Shown here one piece after another: positions 11,471 through 21,720 of a stretch of 64,000 nucleotides of DNA (its first letter is position 1; every line of letters begins with the position of its first letter). This DNA is from Chelydra serpentina (lineage: Eukaryota; Chordata; Testudines; Chelydridae): the NCBI GenBank assembly GCA_037349315.1, contig JBAIAC010000068.1, positions 18,071,001 to 18,135,000 on the forward strand, given 5' to 3'. The position numbers and the translations under genes were made by a program. A model generated the notes under the pieces. That model saw nothing but the letters and a program-made list of their open reading frames with translations, made no database searches and was not told where the DNA came from.

Positions 11471-13614
11471 CAGCTGATTTGAGATATAGGTCTGCAATGC
11501 CAAATCTTAATTACATTTGCGTAGCAATACTCAAAATGACTTTATATACTCCTTGCAACAGGCAGACAGATGTGAAACCTGTCTTACTTGACCATTCAAG
11601 GAAACTATACAAATTGGTGTCTTAATGGAGCTTGTCTTCAATAAAAGTAAAGCAGGATTGTTTGTATAATGCTGGTGCTATGTAATTATAACAACTATTT
11701 GTCCAATGGGAGTGATCCAGAAGAATTTTGCAGTATTGATATTAATTATTAAAGAATAATAGAAAAACTTAACTCAAAGCAATTCACTCATCCATAACTG
11801 AAATGTTTTAAAGTGTACTTGTCTCTTCTTGCTTTTTATTTTCTGCAACCTCATTACAGAAAAAGAGTCTGACACTATATGTCCCAGTAGTGAATGAGCC
11901 CTCCCTGAAGAATTTGTTCCTTGATACATGGTGGAACCAGTAGCCTGAAGCTAAAGGAGAAAACTTTTAGACTAAATATTGGGAAAATATCTTAACAGTT
12001 ACACCAATTAAACTGATGAGATACGTGTGTGAGACACCATCACTACACATATTCAGCGATGGGTTATAGAAGACAGTAGTAGATGTTAGCCTTGCAAAAA
12101 GAGAGAGCGGATAGACTGAGAGTGGCCTCATATGACCCAATTCTCTAAGGTCTCAGTCACGCACCATTGAAGTTAACAGAGTTTTGCCACTGACTATAAT
12201 GGGAGCAAGAACAGACCCTAAGGACCAAAATCTAGAGAGAGGCTGAGTACTTCTAACTGGTGCTAAAGTCCATGGGAGATGCAGATGCTTTACGACTCTC
12301 AGAATTTGGCCCATATGACAATAATCAGAGTCCTTATGCACTGGATTTGGGGAAACACACTATCTGTAATAAGAAGTGAGCATTTGATGCAGGTGTGTAT
12401 AAGGCACATTCATTCCAAGGATTAGCCAACACTGAATAAGAAAGTGGCCAAAACCACCTTTAAGAGTTCTCTCTTACTACTTCTACACCTTGAAGGAGGT
12501 ACGGTTTTCTCACTGAATTACTGCTATCACTTCAGCCTTCCATGTCCTTTAGTCTTTACCAGTCATTTTTGATGCCAAGCCAAGTGAGGGGGGGGGGGAG
12601 AGGGGACTGTTAAGGAGGGCTGAGGGGGACAGCAACCTCTTAATTCAGTTAACGATTGCAGGAAGTGGTTTGTCAGTTTAGAGGTAGTCCCTGCTCAAAG
12701 CCAGTGCCCTTCTCAGAAATGAACTTGCACTTCTCTAAAGATAGATTGTGCAAAACACCAGGGGGCCCTCGGGAATCTACAGCCACAATTCCCCAGACAA
12801 GGAGTTCCAGAAAAGAATTGAAATGGTCCCCCTGTGTGCAGCTGCTCTGTGGACTAAACCAATGCTCAATGGAGCGGGTCTCTTATGCAAGTTCTCAGGT
12901 TTCATATCCGCAGTGACCAATTTTGTTAAAAATACGACAGCTGCTCGTGTCACTTTTTTCCATGTAATCTTAACTGTAACTTCCAACTGCACATGCATTG
13001 GCTGAAATTCTGTGATATTAATGAGCTGTTCGCGGAAAGTGTGGAAGTTTCCAGCTTTGACTCTGAAGAAACAGGTGCTGATCGTGTGATGGCCAGATCG
13101 ATTAGATAAGACAGTTTGCAAACCAAGGCAAGTAATCAATCCACTAGGTGATGTTCAGAACACACTACCGGAGCAATGTGACTGGTCGCCTGTGTTCGCT
13201 TAGAATTGCAAAGAAATAGGCAATTAGTATGAAGAGAGATTGCATCTTAAGGTGACCACTCCAGGGATCCCCTTTGAAAATAAGGATGAGATGATTGATA
13301 TGAGAAAGTATTAGGTCTTCTAGTCTAGCCTCATTGGAAATGCAGAATGAGTACCTTCATCATAGTCTAAGGTGAATACTTCTGTTGTGAGACTATTGCT
13401 AAAGAATTGATCCTGATAGTCCATTTAATGATCAAATTATGTTCTGACATAGTGGTGTAAATCCAGAGTAACTCCATTCATTTCAATAGATTTACTCTGA
13501 ATTTACACCTGTGTGCCTTGAGAGCAGAATCATGCCCTACATTTTCCTTTATTAATTTTCATCTCAATGCTCCTAGATAGTTATACCCCTCCCATTATGA
13601 CACCTTAAACATAT
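11471..13614. other. No gene; mostly unique
   Basis: A G-run of 10 lies at about 12589-12598. Around 12120-12320 there are MITE-like phrases (CCATTGAAGTTAACAGAG) too worn to bound. A 120-codon frame on the minus strand (12777-13139) resembles nothing I know and has no codon or splice support. Confidence 0.45.
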
Positions 13615-13705
13615 GAACTGCCCTTCTGGATCAGACCAGTGGTCCGTGTAGCCCAGTATCCCACACCCATGACTGTATTGGCAACATCACAGGAAGAAAC
13701 TCCAG
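13615..13705 (-). mobile_element. CR1-lineage LINE 3' tail fragment
   Basis: Plus-strand text CTTCTGGATCAGACCAGTGG and TAGCCCAGTATCC is the reverse complement of the 3' tail seen intact at 58092-58300. It is a short relic of that LINE family. Confidence 0.7.
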
Positions 13706-13740
13706 TCTCACCCGCAGATCCATTTCTGCATTACCACCAC

Positions 13741-13946
13741 CTACCAGTTATTCCCCATTTTATAGTTATGCATTTGATTTTTCCTTCCTAAGTGAAGTAC
13801 TTTGCACTTTTCTTTATTAAATTTCATCTTGTTGATTTCAGAGCAATTCTCTAATTTATCAAGTTTATTTTTAATCCTAACCCTTTCCTGCAAAGTGCTT
13901 GCAACCCCTCCCAGGTTGTCATCTGCAAATTTTTTAAACATATACT
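13741..13946 (-). pseudogene. CR1 reverse transcriptase fragment, old
   Basis: A 66-residue open piece reads FKKFADDN, then TLQERVRIKNKLDKLE, then [17 protein letters not shown]. This is the segment of CR1 reverse transcriptase just after the catalytic box; the box is FADDN rather than the usual FADDTKLGG. Compared with the intact copies it has lost a codon or two after the DD. Both ends are cut: the upstream part stops at a hAT-like end (13949) and the downstream side meets the tail fragment at 13615-13705. Whether tail and body belong to the same insertion is unclear, because their families look different. Confidence 0.75.
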
Positions 13947-13948
13947 AC

Positions 13949-14045
13949 CAGGGGTGAAAGTAGGCGTACCGGTAAGAATTGGCCGCAGGTACCGGCCCGT
14001 ATGCAGCCGACATTAAAGTGCTGCCTTTTCCAGCCCTCTGGTAGC
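13949..14045 (+). mobile_element. hAT element end fragment
   Basis: It begins CAGGGGTGAAAGTAGGCGTA and continues ACCGGTAAGAATTGG and GTACCGGCCCGTATGC, a layout typical of the 5' end of non-autonomous hAT elements in turtles. No partner end is found, so it is truncated. It directly abuts the LINE fragment. Confidence 0.5.
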
Positions 14046-14337
14046 GCATCTGTCTTTCAGGAGATCTGTAAGAACTCTGAGATTACTTCAGCTAGTTCCT
14101 TAAGTATCCTAAGATGAATTTCATCAAGGCCCTGCTGACTTGAATACATCTAACTAAACAGAGTCAGAGTCCAGCCAAGCTGTAGTGAACCCCTTGGTTC
14201 AAGCTCTGTCTGTCTCTCTGTCTGATCTCCTTCATCTGACTCCAGGTCAGAACCCCAATGCCTTCTATCTAACTCTCATTCCCACACCTTTCACCTTCCC
14301 AGTCCTTTGTTCTCCAGGTAGGAAATGTTGCTCAGGC

Positions 14338-14521
14338 CTGGTCTAAACTACGTCAATGCCACACAGCTTAAGTCGAGCTTGCTGTGCATGTGTCTACACT
14401 TAAATTTGTCTCCCACTGACGTAAGTGCCCCTTTATGCTGACTTACCACCACCACCTCCCCGAGCGGTGCAGAGCCAAGGTCAATGTGATTAAGTCAACA
14501 CAGTGCAAGTGTAGACAAATA
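14338..14521. mobile_element. Harbinger-like MITE relic
   Basis: CCTGGTCTAAACTACGTCAA on the left and AGTGCAAGTGTAGACAAA on the right are degraded inverted ends. Inside, CTTAAGTCGAGCTTGCTGTG, GTGTCTACACTTAAATTTG and TCCCCGAGCGGTGCAGAGCC use the vocabulary of the MITE at 4403-4676. Confidence 0.5.
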
Positions 14522-15633
14522 CTGTGCCCACAGATTTTATCTCTAAAATAATGAGTCTCGGTGCACTTTGATACGAGGATTTCATAGCACTTTACAAACA
14601 TTAAGTAAGCCTTCAAATTAGCTAATTAAAGCTACCTTCAATCCCTGTGAAGCAGGTATTAGCATATCACTTCCAAGCATGTCTCCCAACCTCCCTCTTT
14701 TGATCCCTCAAAACCCACACACATCTACCAGGAAACCTTTCAGTCATGAGCCAACCAAAGATACCTGCCCCACATCACACTGGTAGCTGCACCACTAGTG
14801 GGTAATTTAGGGCCTGCAAACTTGCGCGCTACATCTCCCAGAGAGGTTCCAATAAAAACAGCACCGACAACCAGTCACTGCATTCACTGAGAGCTAGACT
14901 GTGCATGTCGTTACTCCTCAAAGGGACTAATGCAAGGAAGTGTCAATAACATAGCTGAGGGTTGCACAACCTCCCCTGCAGCTGAGAGTCTTTGAATCAA
15001 TGGCTTGTCTGCTACTGTTCACTCCTTCCACAACCCCACTTTTCTTCTGATGGAATAATTTAGCTTTTGTGATAACTCATAAAATAATTATATGTTGAAC
15101 CATCGAACACTGGGATTTTCAGGGTTCTGTGGTGGATGAATCAGATGAGTGAATGAGTGTTCTCAGCCCTTCCAGCATCCAGCTTTGCTAGTCAGGGTCT
15201 GCTCTTGCATTCCTCGCTCACGCAAAATTCCCACATTAGGCCCTAGTTGTGTAATTTAGCCAGAGATTTTCCCCTTCCCCCTGCATCCTCTGTACAAAAG
15301 AGAGCTGGCCACACAGCAAGAGAGGAAATGAACAACATCTGGTGAGATTCCTCCCTCGTAAGAATTGTGAGTGAACAGCTGTGTCAGGCATTTCATCCAG
15401 CTCTGGAAGAGGGAAAGAAATCCCTTTACCACGCCCCCTAATTCTGGCATTTGCACTGGCCCTGAAAGATAATCTTTTGATTTACTTTCCTGAAAATATA
15501 CTGGAATTGTATCCCATGCAGGGAGGACATTCCTTGCTGTGAATTTATATTTGTTTTTAAGGCAGGGAGAAGTTTGTTTAAAAAATATATTTAATATATT
15601 GTTATACTTGTTTTTAGTGCATTTAAGCCCCAT
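14522..15633. other. No gene; nothing recognised
   Basis: Unique sequence. The 125-codon frame on the minus strand (15256-15633) has no recognisable domain and spans an AT-rich stretch. Confidence 0.45.
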
Positions 15634-15765
15634 TCTAACAAAGCATTAAAGCATCTGTGTAACTAAGTATGTGAGTCATATCACTGGATTCAGTGAGACT
15701 ACTCACATGTTGGAAGTTACACATGTGCTTAAGTGCTTTGCTGGATCAAGGCCTCGGTACTGATC
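15634..15765. mobile_element. Palindromic MITE (family with the copy at 19205)
   Basis: Mirror arms: AAGCATTAAAGCATCTGTGTAA on the left against TTACACATGTGCTTAAGTGCTTTGCT on the right, with a central hairpin TATGTGAGTCATATCACTGG against CAGTGAGACTACTCACATG. The outer words CCCATTCTAAC and GGATCAAGGCC are the worn ends. Confidence 0.6.
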
Positions 15766-15810
15766 AAAACTGCTGGACTGACAGTCCTGGAACTTGGAGA
15801 CCCCTTCACA

Positions 15811-16104
15811 GCCCAGGTCTACACTAACCCCCCCTGTCGAACTAAGGTACGCAACTTCAGCTACGTGAATAACGTAGCTGAAGTCGAACTATCTTAGTTC
15901 GAATGAAAAAGCACTTACCCGGGGTCCACACGCGGCGCGCAGGCTCCCCCGTCGACTCCGCCTACTCCGTTCGTCGAGCTGGATTACCAGCGTCGACGAC
16001 GGAGCACTTCCTGGTTCGATTTATCGCGTCTAGACAAGACGCGATAAATCGAACCCAGAACATCGATCCCGCGCCTCCGACCGGACGCGTAAGTATAGAC
16101 CTAC
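15811..16104 (+). mobile_element. CpG-rich Harbinger-like MITE, copy 1
   Basis: A 294-bp non-autonomous element with end GCCCAGGTCTACACTA and right end, as reverse complement, GTAGGTCTATACTT. It holds a 12-bp-arm hairpin, CTTCAGCTACGT against ACGTAGCTGAAG, and a 16-bp-arm hairpin, TTCGATTTATCGCGTC against GACGCGATAAATCGAA (16015-16053). A third, imperfect hairpin is CTCCGTTCGTCGAGCTGG against CCAGCGTCGACGACGGAG. It is the near-twin of 37960-38255. The many surviving CpG sites suggest a young copy. Target duplication is not clear for this copy. Confidence 0.8.
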
Positions 16105-16892
16105 TTAGTCACGGAATGGACGCAGGCCAGCAGCAGCAGCCATCAGACAGGTACAGCACGGGCAGTAGTAAGGCAATTTTTCTCTCTCTGCCCAACCAAT
16201 ATGCCTCCACCCTGACTCGGAAGGACAGAGCTAAGTCTCGGGTTGAGAGTAGTTCACTGTCTGTGGCTTGTTCAGTTCCTGGCACTGCTGACATTGCCAA
16301 CAAGTCGCCAATTAGTCACAATGGCCATGGTGGTTATTGTGATGTGGGCATTTGGCCACGGAGACCCACCACCCGATTTCATACGATTCACCAAAGAGTC
16401 ATTAGATAACAACGATGAGCTCACATGCAATCTCAGCTCTGCCCACAAAGCAGCGGAGGAGATAGGGTGCAACGGGTTGCACATTCTCAGTCCTGGGACA
16501 GTTATGTGTCAGGCCAATCCCCCCGGTGTAGCCTACAGCAGCTGGAATTATTATCAGGTAAGTCAGCAGCTAACAGCCCCAATGGGCCACTGTGCTAGCC
16601 AGGGGTCAGTGGAAGCCTCAGCCATCTTTTCTCTGGCCACACTGCTTATGCAGGTGCTGAGGAACAATTTAGGAGGTGTTACACTGGTTCTATACCCTTG
16701 AGGACCTCTTCACTGCTGGGATGGCTTTAGGCCTAGATTCCACTAGTGGTATGGTGCAAAGCAGAGATTCTACATCCACAGTCATTACCAACCTGACCTG
16801 CTATTTGAACTGAAAAACAGACAAATACATTGGACAGACAGACAGACTTTGGTCCAAATCCTGGACCCTACAAGCAGACCAGGTGTCTAGTC
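16105..16892. other. No gene recognised
   Basis: Open frames of 168 codons (15903-16409) and 152 codons (16243-16701) run here; the first starts inside the MITE, and neither shows a domain. Around 16316-16342 there is a small inverted repeat, TCACAAT against ATTGTGA. I cannot assign a function. Confidence 0.4.
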
Positions 16893-17306
16893 CAGGGGTG
16901 GCCAACCTGTGGCTCCGGAGCCGCATGCAGCTCTTCAGAGGTTAATATGCGGCTCCTTGCATAGGCACCGACTCCAAGGCTGGAGCTACAGATGCTAACT
17001 TTCCAATGTGCTGTGGGGTGCTCACTGCTCAACCCCCTGCTCTTCCCCAGGTCCTGCCACCACTCCACTCCTGCCCCTTCCCCAATCCTGCCATGCCCTC
17101 GCTCCTCCCCCCTCCCCACCAGAACCTCCTGCGCACTGCAAAACAGCTGATTGCGGTGGGCGGGAGGCATGGGGAGGCGCTGATTGGCAGGGCTGCCGGT
17201 GGGCGGGAGGCAGCAGATGGGGGGCTGCTGATGTATTACTATGGCTCTTTAGCAATGTTCATTGGTAAATTCTGGCTTCTTCTCAGGCTCAGGTTGGCCA
17301 CCCCTG
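16893..17306. mobile_element. Non-autonomous hAT element, 414 bp, 8-bp target duplication
   Basis: Both ends carry a perfect 16-bp terminal inverted repeat, CAGGGGTGGCCAACCT. The element is flanked by GTCTAGTC at 16885-16892 and again at 17307-17314, an exact 8-bp target duplication as hAT transposases make. Subterminal GTGGCTCCGGAGCCGCATGC is itself a palindrome. The inner part is C-rich and G-rich with no transposase frame. This is one of the best-proven insertions in the window. Confidence 0.95.
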
Positions 17307-17314
17307 GTCTAGTC

Positions 17315-18194
17315 TGTGTGCTGGAGATCTCCACAGGCGCTTCAGGCACACTCTCAGCCCTGTGCTCTAACCACTACACCACATTGTCAGGGATACTTAT
17401 AGGCAACCAGCTAGTTAGGTTATCTTGATCCTCATCATTTCCCCTCCCCACCCCCTGATATCATCCCAGTTGTCTTTCATGTTTAGATCTGGTCACGCAA
17501 CTATTCCAGCCTGGAAAGAGACAAAAAACTCTGAGGAAGAGAGGAAAAGAGTTTTTCAGCACCACCGAGTGGGCCAACATCATTGAAATCTGAGCTCTAT
17601 TGGCATGGTGCCTTCGTGAGGAAACGTGGACTTCAATGTTAGATCTCCCCCGTTTCCCAACATCAGCCACCCACACCTACATCTACAGACATATGCAAAG
17701 CCCCCACCAGAATGGTGAGATTCATTCCTGTAAAATGGCATGATGAATTTAGATTAACAAGAGAAAGAGGGAAGCAGCTAATAGGCATATATGTAATCAA
17801 AGGAAGAAGTAAGCTGTGTTATTAAGATTAAACTATAGATCGAAATTTTGCCAATAAGCAGTGTAACAGCACGGGTTTATGATTTCATCATCCACGTTGC
17901 ATGATAGCAGATAATGAATAAAACATTTGCGTATGGGTTCAGACAAAATATTACTGTCTGGGTAAGTATACAAATGTCTCACACTCTTCACAGGTTTATT
18001 ATTTGTGAATGCAGAGTTAAAGAAGGGGGAAAATAGCAATGACAATAAAACATACTTTTCCATCTAAAATAGGAATTGGGCAAATAATCAGTGAGAATTT
18101 AAGCAGGGTGTGTGTTTTTGTTAAATTGTAGCTTTTTTATCTACTTATTATTTATTTTAACAGAATCTGTCTTATACAGGCTCTACTTATACAG
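17315..18194. other. No gene; nothing recognised
   Basis: Unique sequence without exon-like or repeat signals that I can support. Confidence 0.45.
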
Positions 18195-18382
18195 CCCCTA
18201 TTACTGAGTTCTTCACAATCTCACTGGGAGATAGGGTAGTGCTTTTATCCCCATTTTACAGATGGGCTACTGAGGCACAGAGAGGCTAAGAGACTAGCCT
18301 AGGGTCATACAGGCAGCCTCTGGTAGCGCAGGGAATTTAACCTAGGTCTGCCTTAGGCCAAACACCCTGACCACCAGACCAG
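18195..18382 (-). repeat. MIR-type SINE
   Basis: Plus-strand CCCATTTTACAGATGGGCTA, CTGAGGCACAGAGAGGCTAA and GTCATACAGGCAGCCTCTGG are the reverse complement of a MIR core, and TTTAACCTAGGTCTGCC with CCTGACCACCAGACCAGAGC are its worn B and A boxes. It is a nearly full-length head and core, ancient, abutting the Penelope-like element. Confidence 0.75.
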
Positions 18383-18439
18383 AGCAGCCTTCCTTCCTAG
18401 AGGAATCACAAAACAGGGGACACCATCATAGGACCTAAC

Positions 18440-18855
18440 CACATCAGCCACACCATCAGGGGCTCGTTCACCTGCACATCTACCAATGTGATATATGCCA
18501 TCATGTGCCAATGCCCCTCTGCTATGTACATTGGCCAAACCGGACAGTCTCTATGCAAAAGAATAAATGGACACAAATCAGACATTAAGAATTGTAACAT
18601 TCAAAAAACAGTAGGAGAGCACTTCAATTTCCCTGGACACTCAATAACAGACTTGAAAGTGGCCATTCTTCAACAAAAAAAACTTCAAAGACAGACTTCA
18701 ACGAGAAACTGCAGCACTAGAATTAATTTGCAAACCTGACACCATCAAATTAGGCTGGAATAAAGACTGGGAGTGGCTGGGTCACTATAAAAATAATTTT
18801 CCCTCTGTTGATACTCACACCTTGTCAACTGCTGGGAATAGGCCACAGCCACCCT
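18440..18855 (+). pseudogene. Penelope-like element GIY-YIG endonuclease, frameshifted
   Basis: Penelope-like elements encode a reverse transcriptase followed by a GIY-YIG nuclease that nicks the target DNA. Here only the nuclease end remains. In one frame I read TIRGSFTCTSTNVIYAIMCQ, then SAMYIGQTGQSLCKRINGH, then VGEHFNFPGHS. This gives the GIY-like and YIG strands, the conserved arginine of the CKR segment, and the Cys and His pairs (FTC, MCQC, INGH, GEHF, PGHS) that typify the Penelope type. Near 18672-18684 an A-run breaks the frame; the continuation in the next frame reads RETAALELICKPDTIKLGW and WEWLGHYKNNFPSV before a stop. The reverse transcriptase is absent, so this copy is dead. 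Confidence 0.85.
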
Positions 18856-18962
18856 GATTGAATTGGCCTCATTAGCACTGATGCCCAACTTGGTACGGCA
18901 ACTCCCATCTTTTCATGTGCTGTTTATTTATACCTCCCTACTGTATGTTCTATTATATGCAT

Positions 18963-19000
18963 CTGATGAAGTGGGTTCTAGCCCACGAAAGCCTATGCCC
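18963..19000 (+). ncRNA. Hammerhead-ribozyme-like core in Penelope tail, degenerate
   Basis: CTGATGA (18963-18969), a 5-6 bp stem GTGGG against CCCAC, then GAAA (18987-18990) and a 2-bp GC/GC mini-stem with loop CTAT follow the order of a type I hammerhead. The cleavage-side dinucleotide is CC, where a hammerhead needs U then H, so this copy is probably inactive. Helix I pairing is not convincing. Confidence 0.4.
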
Positions 19001-19204
19001 AAATAAATTTGTTAGTCTCTAAGGTGCCACAAGGACTCCTCATTGTTTTTGCTGAACCACACAATGTTCATGGCAGAGAAGAAAAAAAATGTAAAAAAAA
19101 CCCAAAAAGCACATACACACAGGAGCTTCTGTTTCAGCCTGCCACAAATGATATTATTGGGTGCTTGTTTTGTTTTAATTTAAAGGTGAAATATAATTTG
19201 GATT

Positions 19205-19312
19205 TGTGCCTCAGTCCTGCAAATAATTATGCATGTGTAGCTGTACTCACATAAGTAGACTCACTGGTTTCAATCACATGCTTAAGTGTTTGCAGGACTG
19301 GGCCTTAGTTTC
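19205..19312. mobile_element. Palindromic MITE (family with the copy at 15634)
   Basis: Ends CAGTCCTGCAAATAATTATG and CACATGCTTAAGTGTTTGCA with GGACTGGG are mirror images. The centre pairs TGTACTCACATAAGTAG with sequence around GACTCACTGG. The internal deletion on the right makes the arms unequal. Confidence 0.65.
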
Positions 19313-20223
19313 TGCTCAGACCCGAATGACACAGAGCATCTGTAGTAATCGCAGGATGGCCATGTTGAGGGGTGGAGAGTTGGTGAGAATTAACCCCCTT
19401 TTGTTGCGCTCTTCACTTGCCACTTGCCCTGATTTGTGTGTCAGGGAAATCTTGCACATCTTGGACTGGCTTCAAACTGTGCAGGCCAACACGCAGCCAA
19501 GAAATGAGGTTGGTCTATATATAAGACCCCAAAAAGAGTCACCGGTTTCGGTTCACATGAGGTTAGGACATGTTTAACTGAATTTTGCTTTGAATTTCAG
19601 GAACTAAAAATCAAAAATAGAATCTCAGCCAAAACCACATTTTACATGATTTCCACCCAAAACAATCGATCAGCTCAGAGCCACTTGAAACGTGCTCAAA
19701 ATTTTGCCTCAATTGGCTTGAGACTTGGTGGGACTTATTCAAAACTCAGCCTAAGCTCTCCAAAAGGTTCGGAAATCTTGGTAAACCTGCCTCAAGGCAG
19801 GGGTCATAACTGAAAGTGAAACCAGGGCAGTTTTCTTCCTCCTGCGCATCCAAAGGCGGACAGAACTCTTCAGTCTCAAAACCGCAAAAGGGAAAATAAA
19901 AGTTTCCCAATGTCTGTTTTGGAAACTAGCGATAAAAATACCTTGCATAACAAAGCTCTTGTCGATACATAGTCATCAACCAGGTTTCAGCGCTGTCGGA
20001 TCAGGGAGATTATTTAGCAAACTCTAGAATACGCAGGCAGATGGTAAGTAGACTGTGCAGATTCACTATTTCCCAAACCTGCACTGAGTTGAGGGATGTC
20101 TCTTTTGATTGCTGATACTTTCTCTCTCTCTGGTTGTCATACAGCTAAGAGAGGTAAATATTCTGCATAGAAGTAGGACAAAAATAAATTCATGGAGGAA
20201 CAAGGGCTTCTATATTGCAAGCT
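19313..20223. other. No gene; nothing recognised
   Basis: Mostly unique. The stretch 19545-19680 (AAACCACATTTTACATG and similar) may be a worn AT-rich MITE. No exon is supported. Confidence 0.4.
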
Positions 20224-20290
20224 GCTGAGTACTCTCAACATCCATTGAATTCAGTGAGTGTTGAGATCGCTCAGGAGGTACTCAGCACCT
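20224..20290. mobile_element. Short palindromic MITE or remnant
   Basis: GCTGAGTACTCTCAACA folds onto TGTTGAGATCGCTCAGGAGGTACTCAGC around the loop TCCATTGAATTCAGTGAG. The central CATTGAATTCAGTG phrase is the usual MITE centre in this window. Confidence 0.55.
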
Positions 20291-20739
20291 TACAGATTTA
20301 AACCTCACAAGCACGTGTATTGCTCTGAATCAGGGCCCGTGTGTGATTTGCTCTGCTAGTCTCTGAAAATCTGACCTGAGCCACCCATTGGAGGATAATG
20401 CGCAAATTCGAATGGGTAAAAAAAAAATCCGCTAACAGCTTGGAAGCTTCCACACTACAAAATGTTTTGCTTGTGTTATTTTTTTCAGCAGCGTAGGTCT
20501 GTGTGTTATTGGTGTGTGTGCTTTTTGAAGAAATCACCTTATTTATTATTCAAATGAAAAAAAATGCTCAGGCTCGCTCCTTCCCCCTCCCCCACATCCA
20601 TCCCTGCTGCCCCCGTTATTTCTAGCCCAAAGATATACCATACAAAAGTAAGGGTATTAATATAATTCTGCTTCTTTTTTTTTCTGCAATGATGTTGTAG
20701 CTATGGTGGTCGCAGGATATTAGAAATGCAAGCTCTTCT

Positions 20740-21720
20740 TTGGGTCTGGGAAAGGAGAAGACCTCTGTGTCAGTGGCAATGGAACCGGGGGAACCAGGGA
20801 GGCATAGCCCTCCCACTTTTTGAAGTGGAACCTGCCCCCTTCCCCTTCTCTTGCCCACCCCCTGGCCAGTTCAGCCACTGGTGGAGCCCGGCTGGGGAGC
20901 TCAGATAGTTGTGGGAGCCGCGTGGACCCTCCACCTGCCTGCGGTGTGGGGGGAGGGGTGAAAGCAGCCCCCAGCCTGTGTCCCCACCCCCCGGGCTTCC
21001 CACCCAGCCCAGGGCAGGTGGAGGTGGAGGGTCTTGAACTTCTCACCAGCTCACCACAGCTGCCCGCGGGACTCTTACTCCAACCTGGCTCCGACTGGGG
21101 TGGGGGTGGGGGGCTCAGAGCCGCAGCCCGGCCCTGGTAAGAGCTGTGTAGGCAGCTATGGGGAGCTGAAGACCCCCCCCAACCACCACTACCACCTTCC
21201 CTGGGCAGGGTTGCTGTGGGTGGGGACATGGGCCAGGGGCTGCTCTAGGAAGGCCCCCGACCCAGGGCAGGTATAGGGTCTACTGTGGCTCTCCACAGTT
21301 GCCCACATGGCTCTTATCATGGCCAGGCTGTGGCTCCAAGTCCCTGCCTCCCGGCCAGAGCTGGGTTGGGGGGAGCCGCATGGGCATCTGTGGGGAGCCT
21401 GAGTCCCTCCACATGCCCTGAATGGGAGACCTGGGGGATGGGACCATGGGCAGGGGGATGCTCTTGGCCCCACCCTTCCCCAGGTGGGGAGAGAGGGGAT
21501 CAGGCTCCCCGCCCTGATCCAGCTTCCGGCTTGGCCGGAGACAGGGCCTCGGGGGGAAGAGGAGGGGTGGGGGCAGGGCCTTGCGGGGGGGGAGGTTCCG
21601 GCCACCGTTCCCCCACTGTTGGGAATGCTCCAACACCCTTGCTCTATGTAGCTTGAAAGCTGGTCTCTTTCACAAGCTGAAGTTGGTCCAATAAAAGATG
21701 TTATCTCACCCACCTTGTCT
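20740..21720 (+). mobile_element. Second Penelope-type tail family, interrupted
   Basis: The right part (21642-21720) reads CTCTATGTAGCTTGAAAGCT, then AAGTTGGTCCAATAAAAGAT, then CTCACCCACCTTGTCTC, a dispersed tail I recognise from turtle and crocodile sequences. The left part, TCTGGGAAAGGAGAAGACCT up to 20770, fits the part just upstream. A hAT element sits between them. Assignment to Penelope-like elements is by analogy with the other tail (same GAAAGC context), not by a coding frame. Confidence 0.5.
20771..21641. mobile_element. GC-rich non-autonomous hAT element, 871 bp
   Basis: It begins CAGTGGCAATGGAACC; its other end as reverse complement is CAAGGGTGTTGGAGCA, a weak inverted repeat (9 of 16). 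Flanks CTCTGTGT (20763-20770) and CTCTATGT (21642-21649) are an 8-bp target duplication with one change, and removing the element rejoins the interrupted tail sensibly. The interior is an imperfect tandem array with a period of about 250 bp (CCCAGGGCAGGT at 21008 and 21260; GGGGAGCT or GGGGAGCC at 20898, 21157 and 21393). Open frames up to 169 codons in this GC-rich block are chance. Confidence 0.7.

Larger units (their letters stand above)
18388..19055 (+). mobile_element. Penelope-like retroelement, 5'-truncated, with 3' tail
   Basis: The piece contains the C-terminal GIY-YIG endonuclease frame (from about 18440), a short 3' untranslated part, and the tail at 18955-19055. The tail reads CTGATGAAGTGGG, then CCCACGAAAGCCTATGCCC, then TTAGTCTCTAAGGTGCCAC. 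It ends early after TTGTTTTTGCTGA, without the GGATACAGACTAACACGG segment seen in the other two copies. Finding frame and tail joined in one orientation shows that the widely scattered tails belong to a Penelope-like element. Confidence 0.85.

Noticed and set aside
12777..13139. 120-codon minus-strand frame
   Set aside because: No domain, no neighbouring exon and no splice pattern that I can support.
15903..16409. 168-codon frame starting in a MITE
   Set aside because: The first third is MITE sequence, and the same start is seen in the twin MITE, where the frame closes soon after.
20720..21713. Frames up to 174 codons on both strands
   Set aside because: They run through the GC-rich tandem interior and edges of a non-autonomous hAT and overlap each other in several frames, so chance is the simplest reading.
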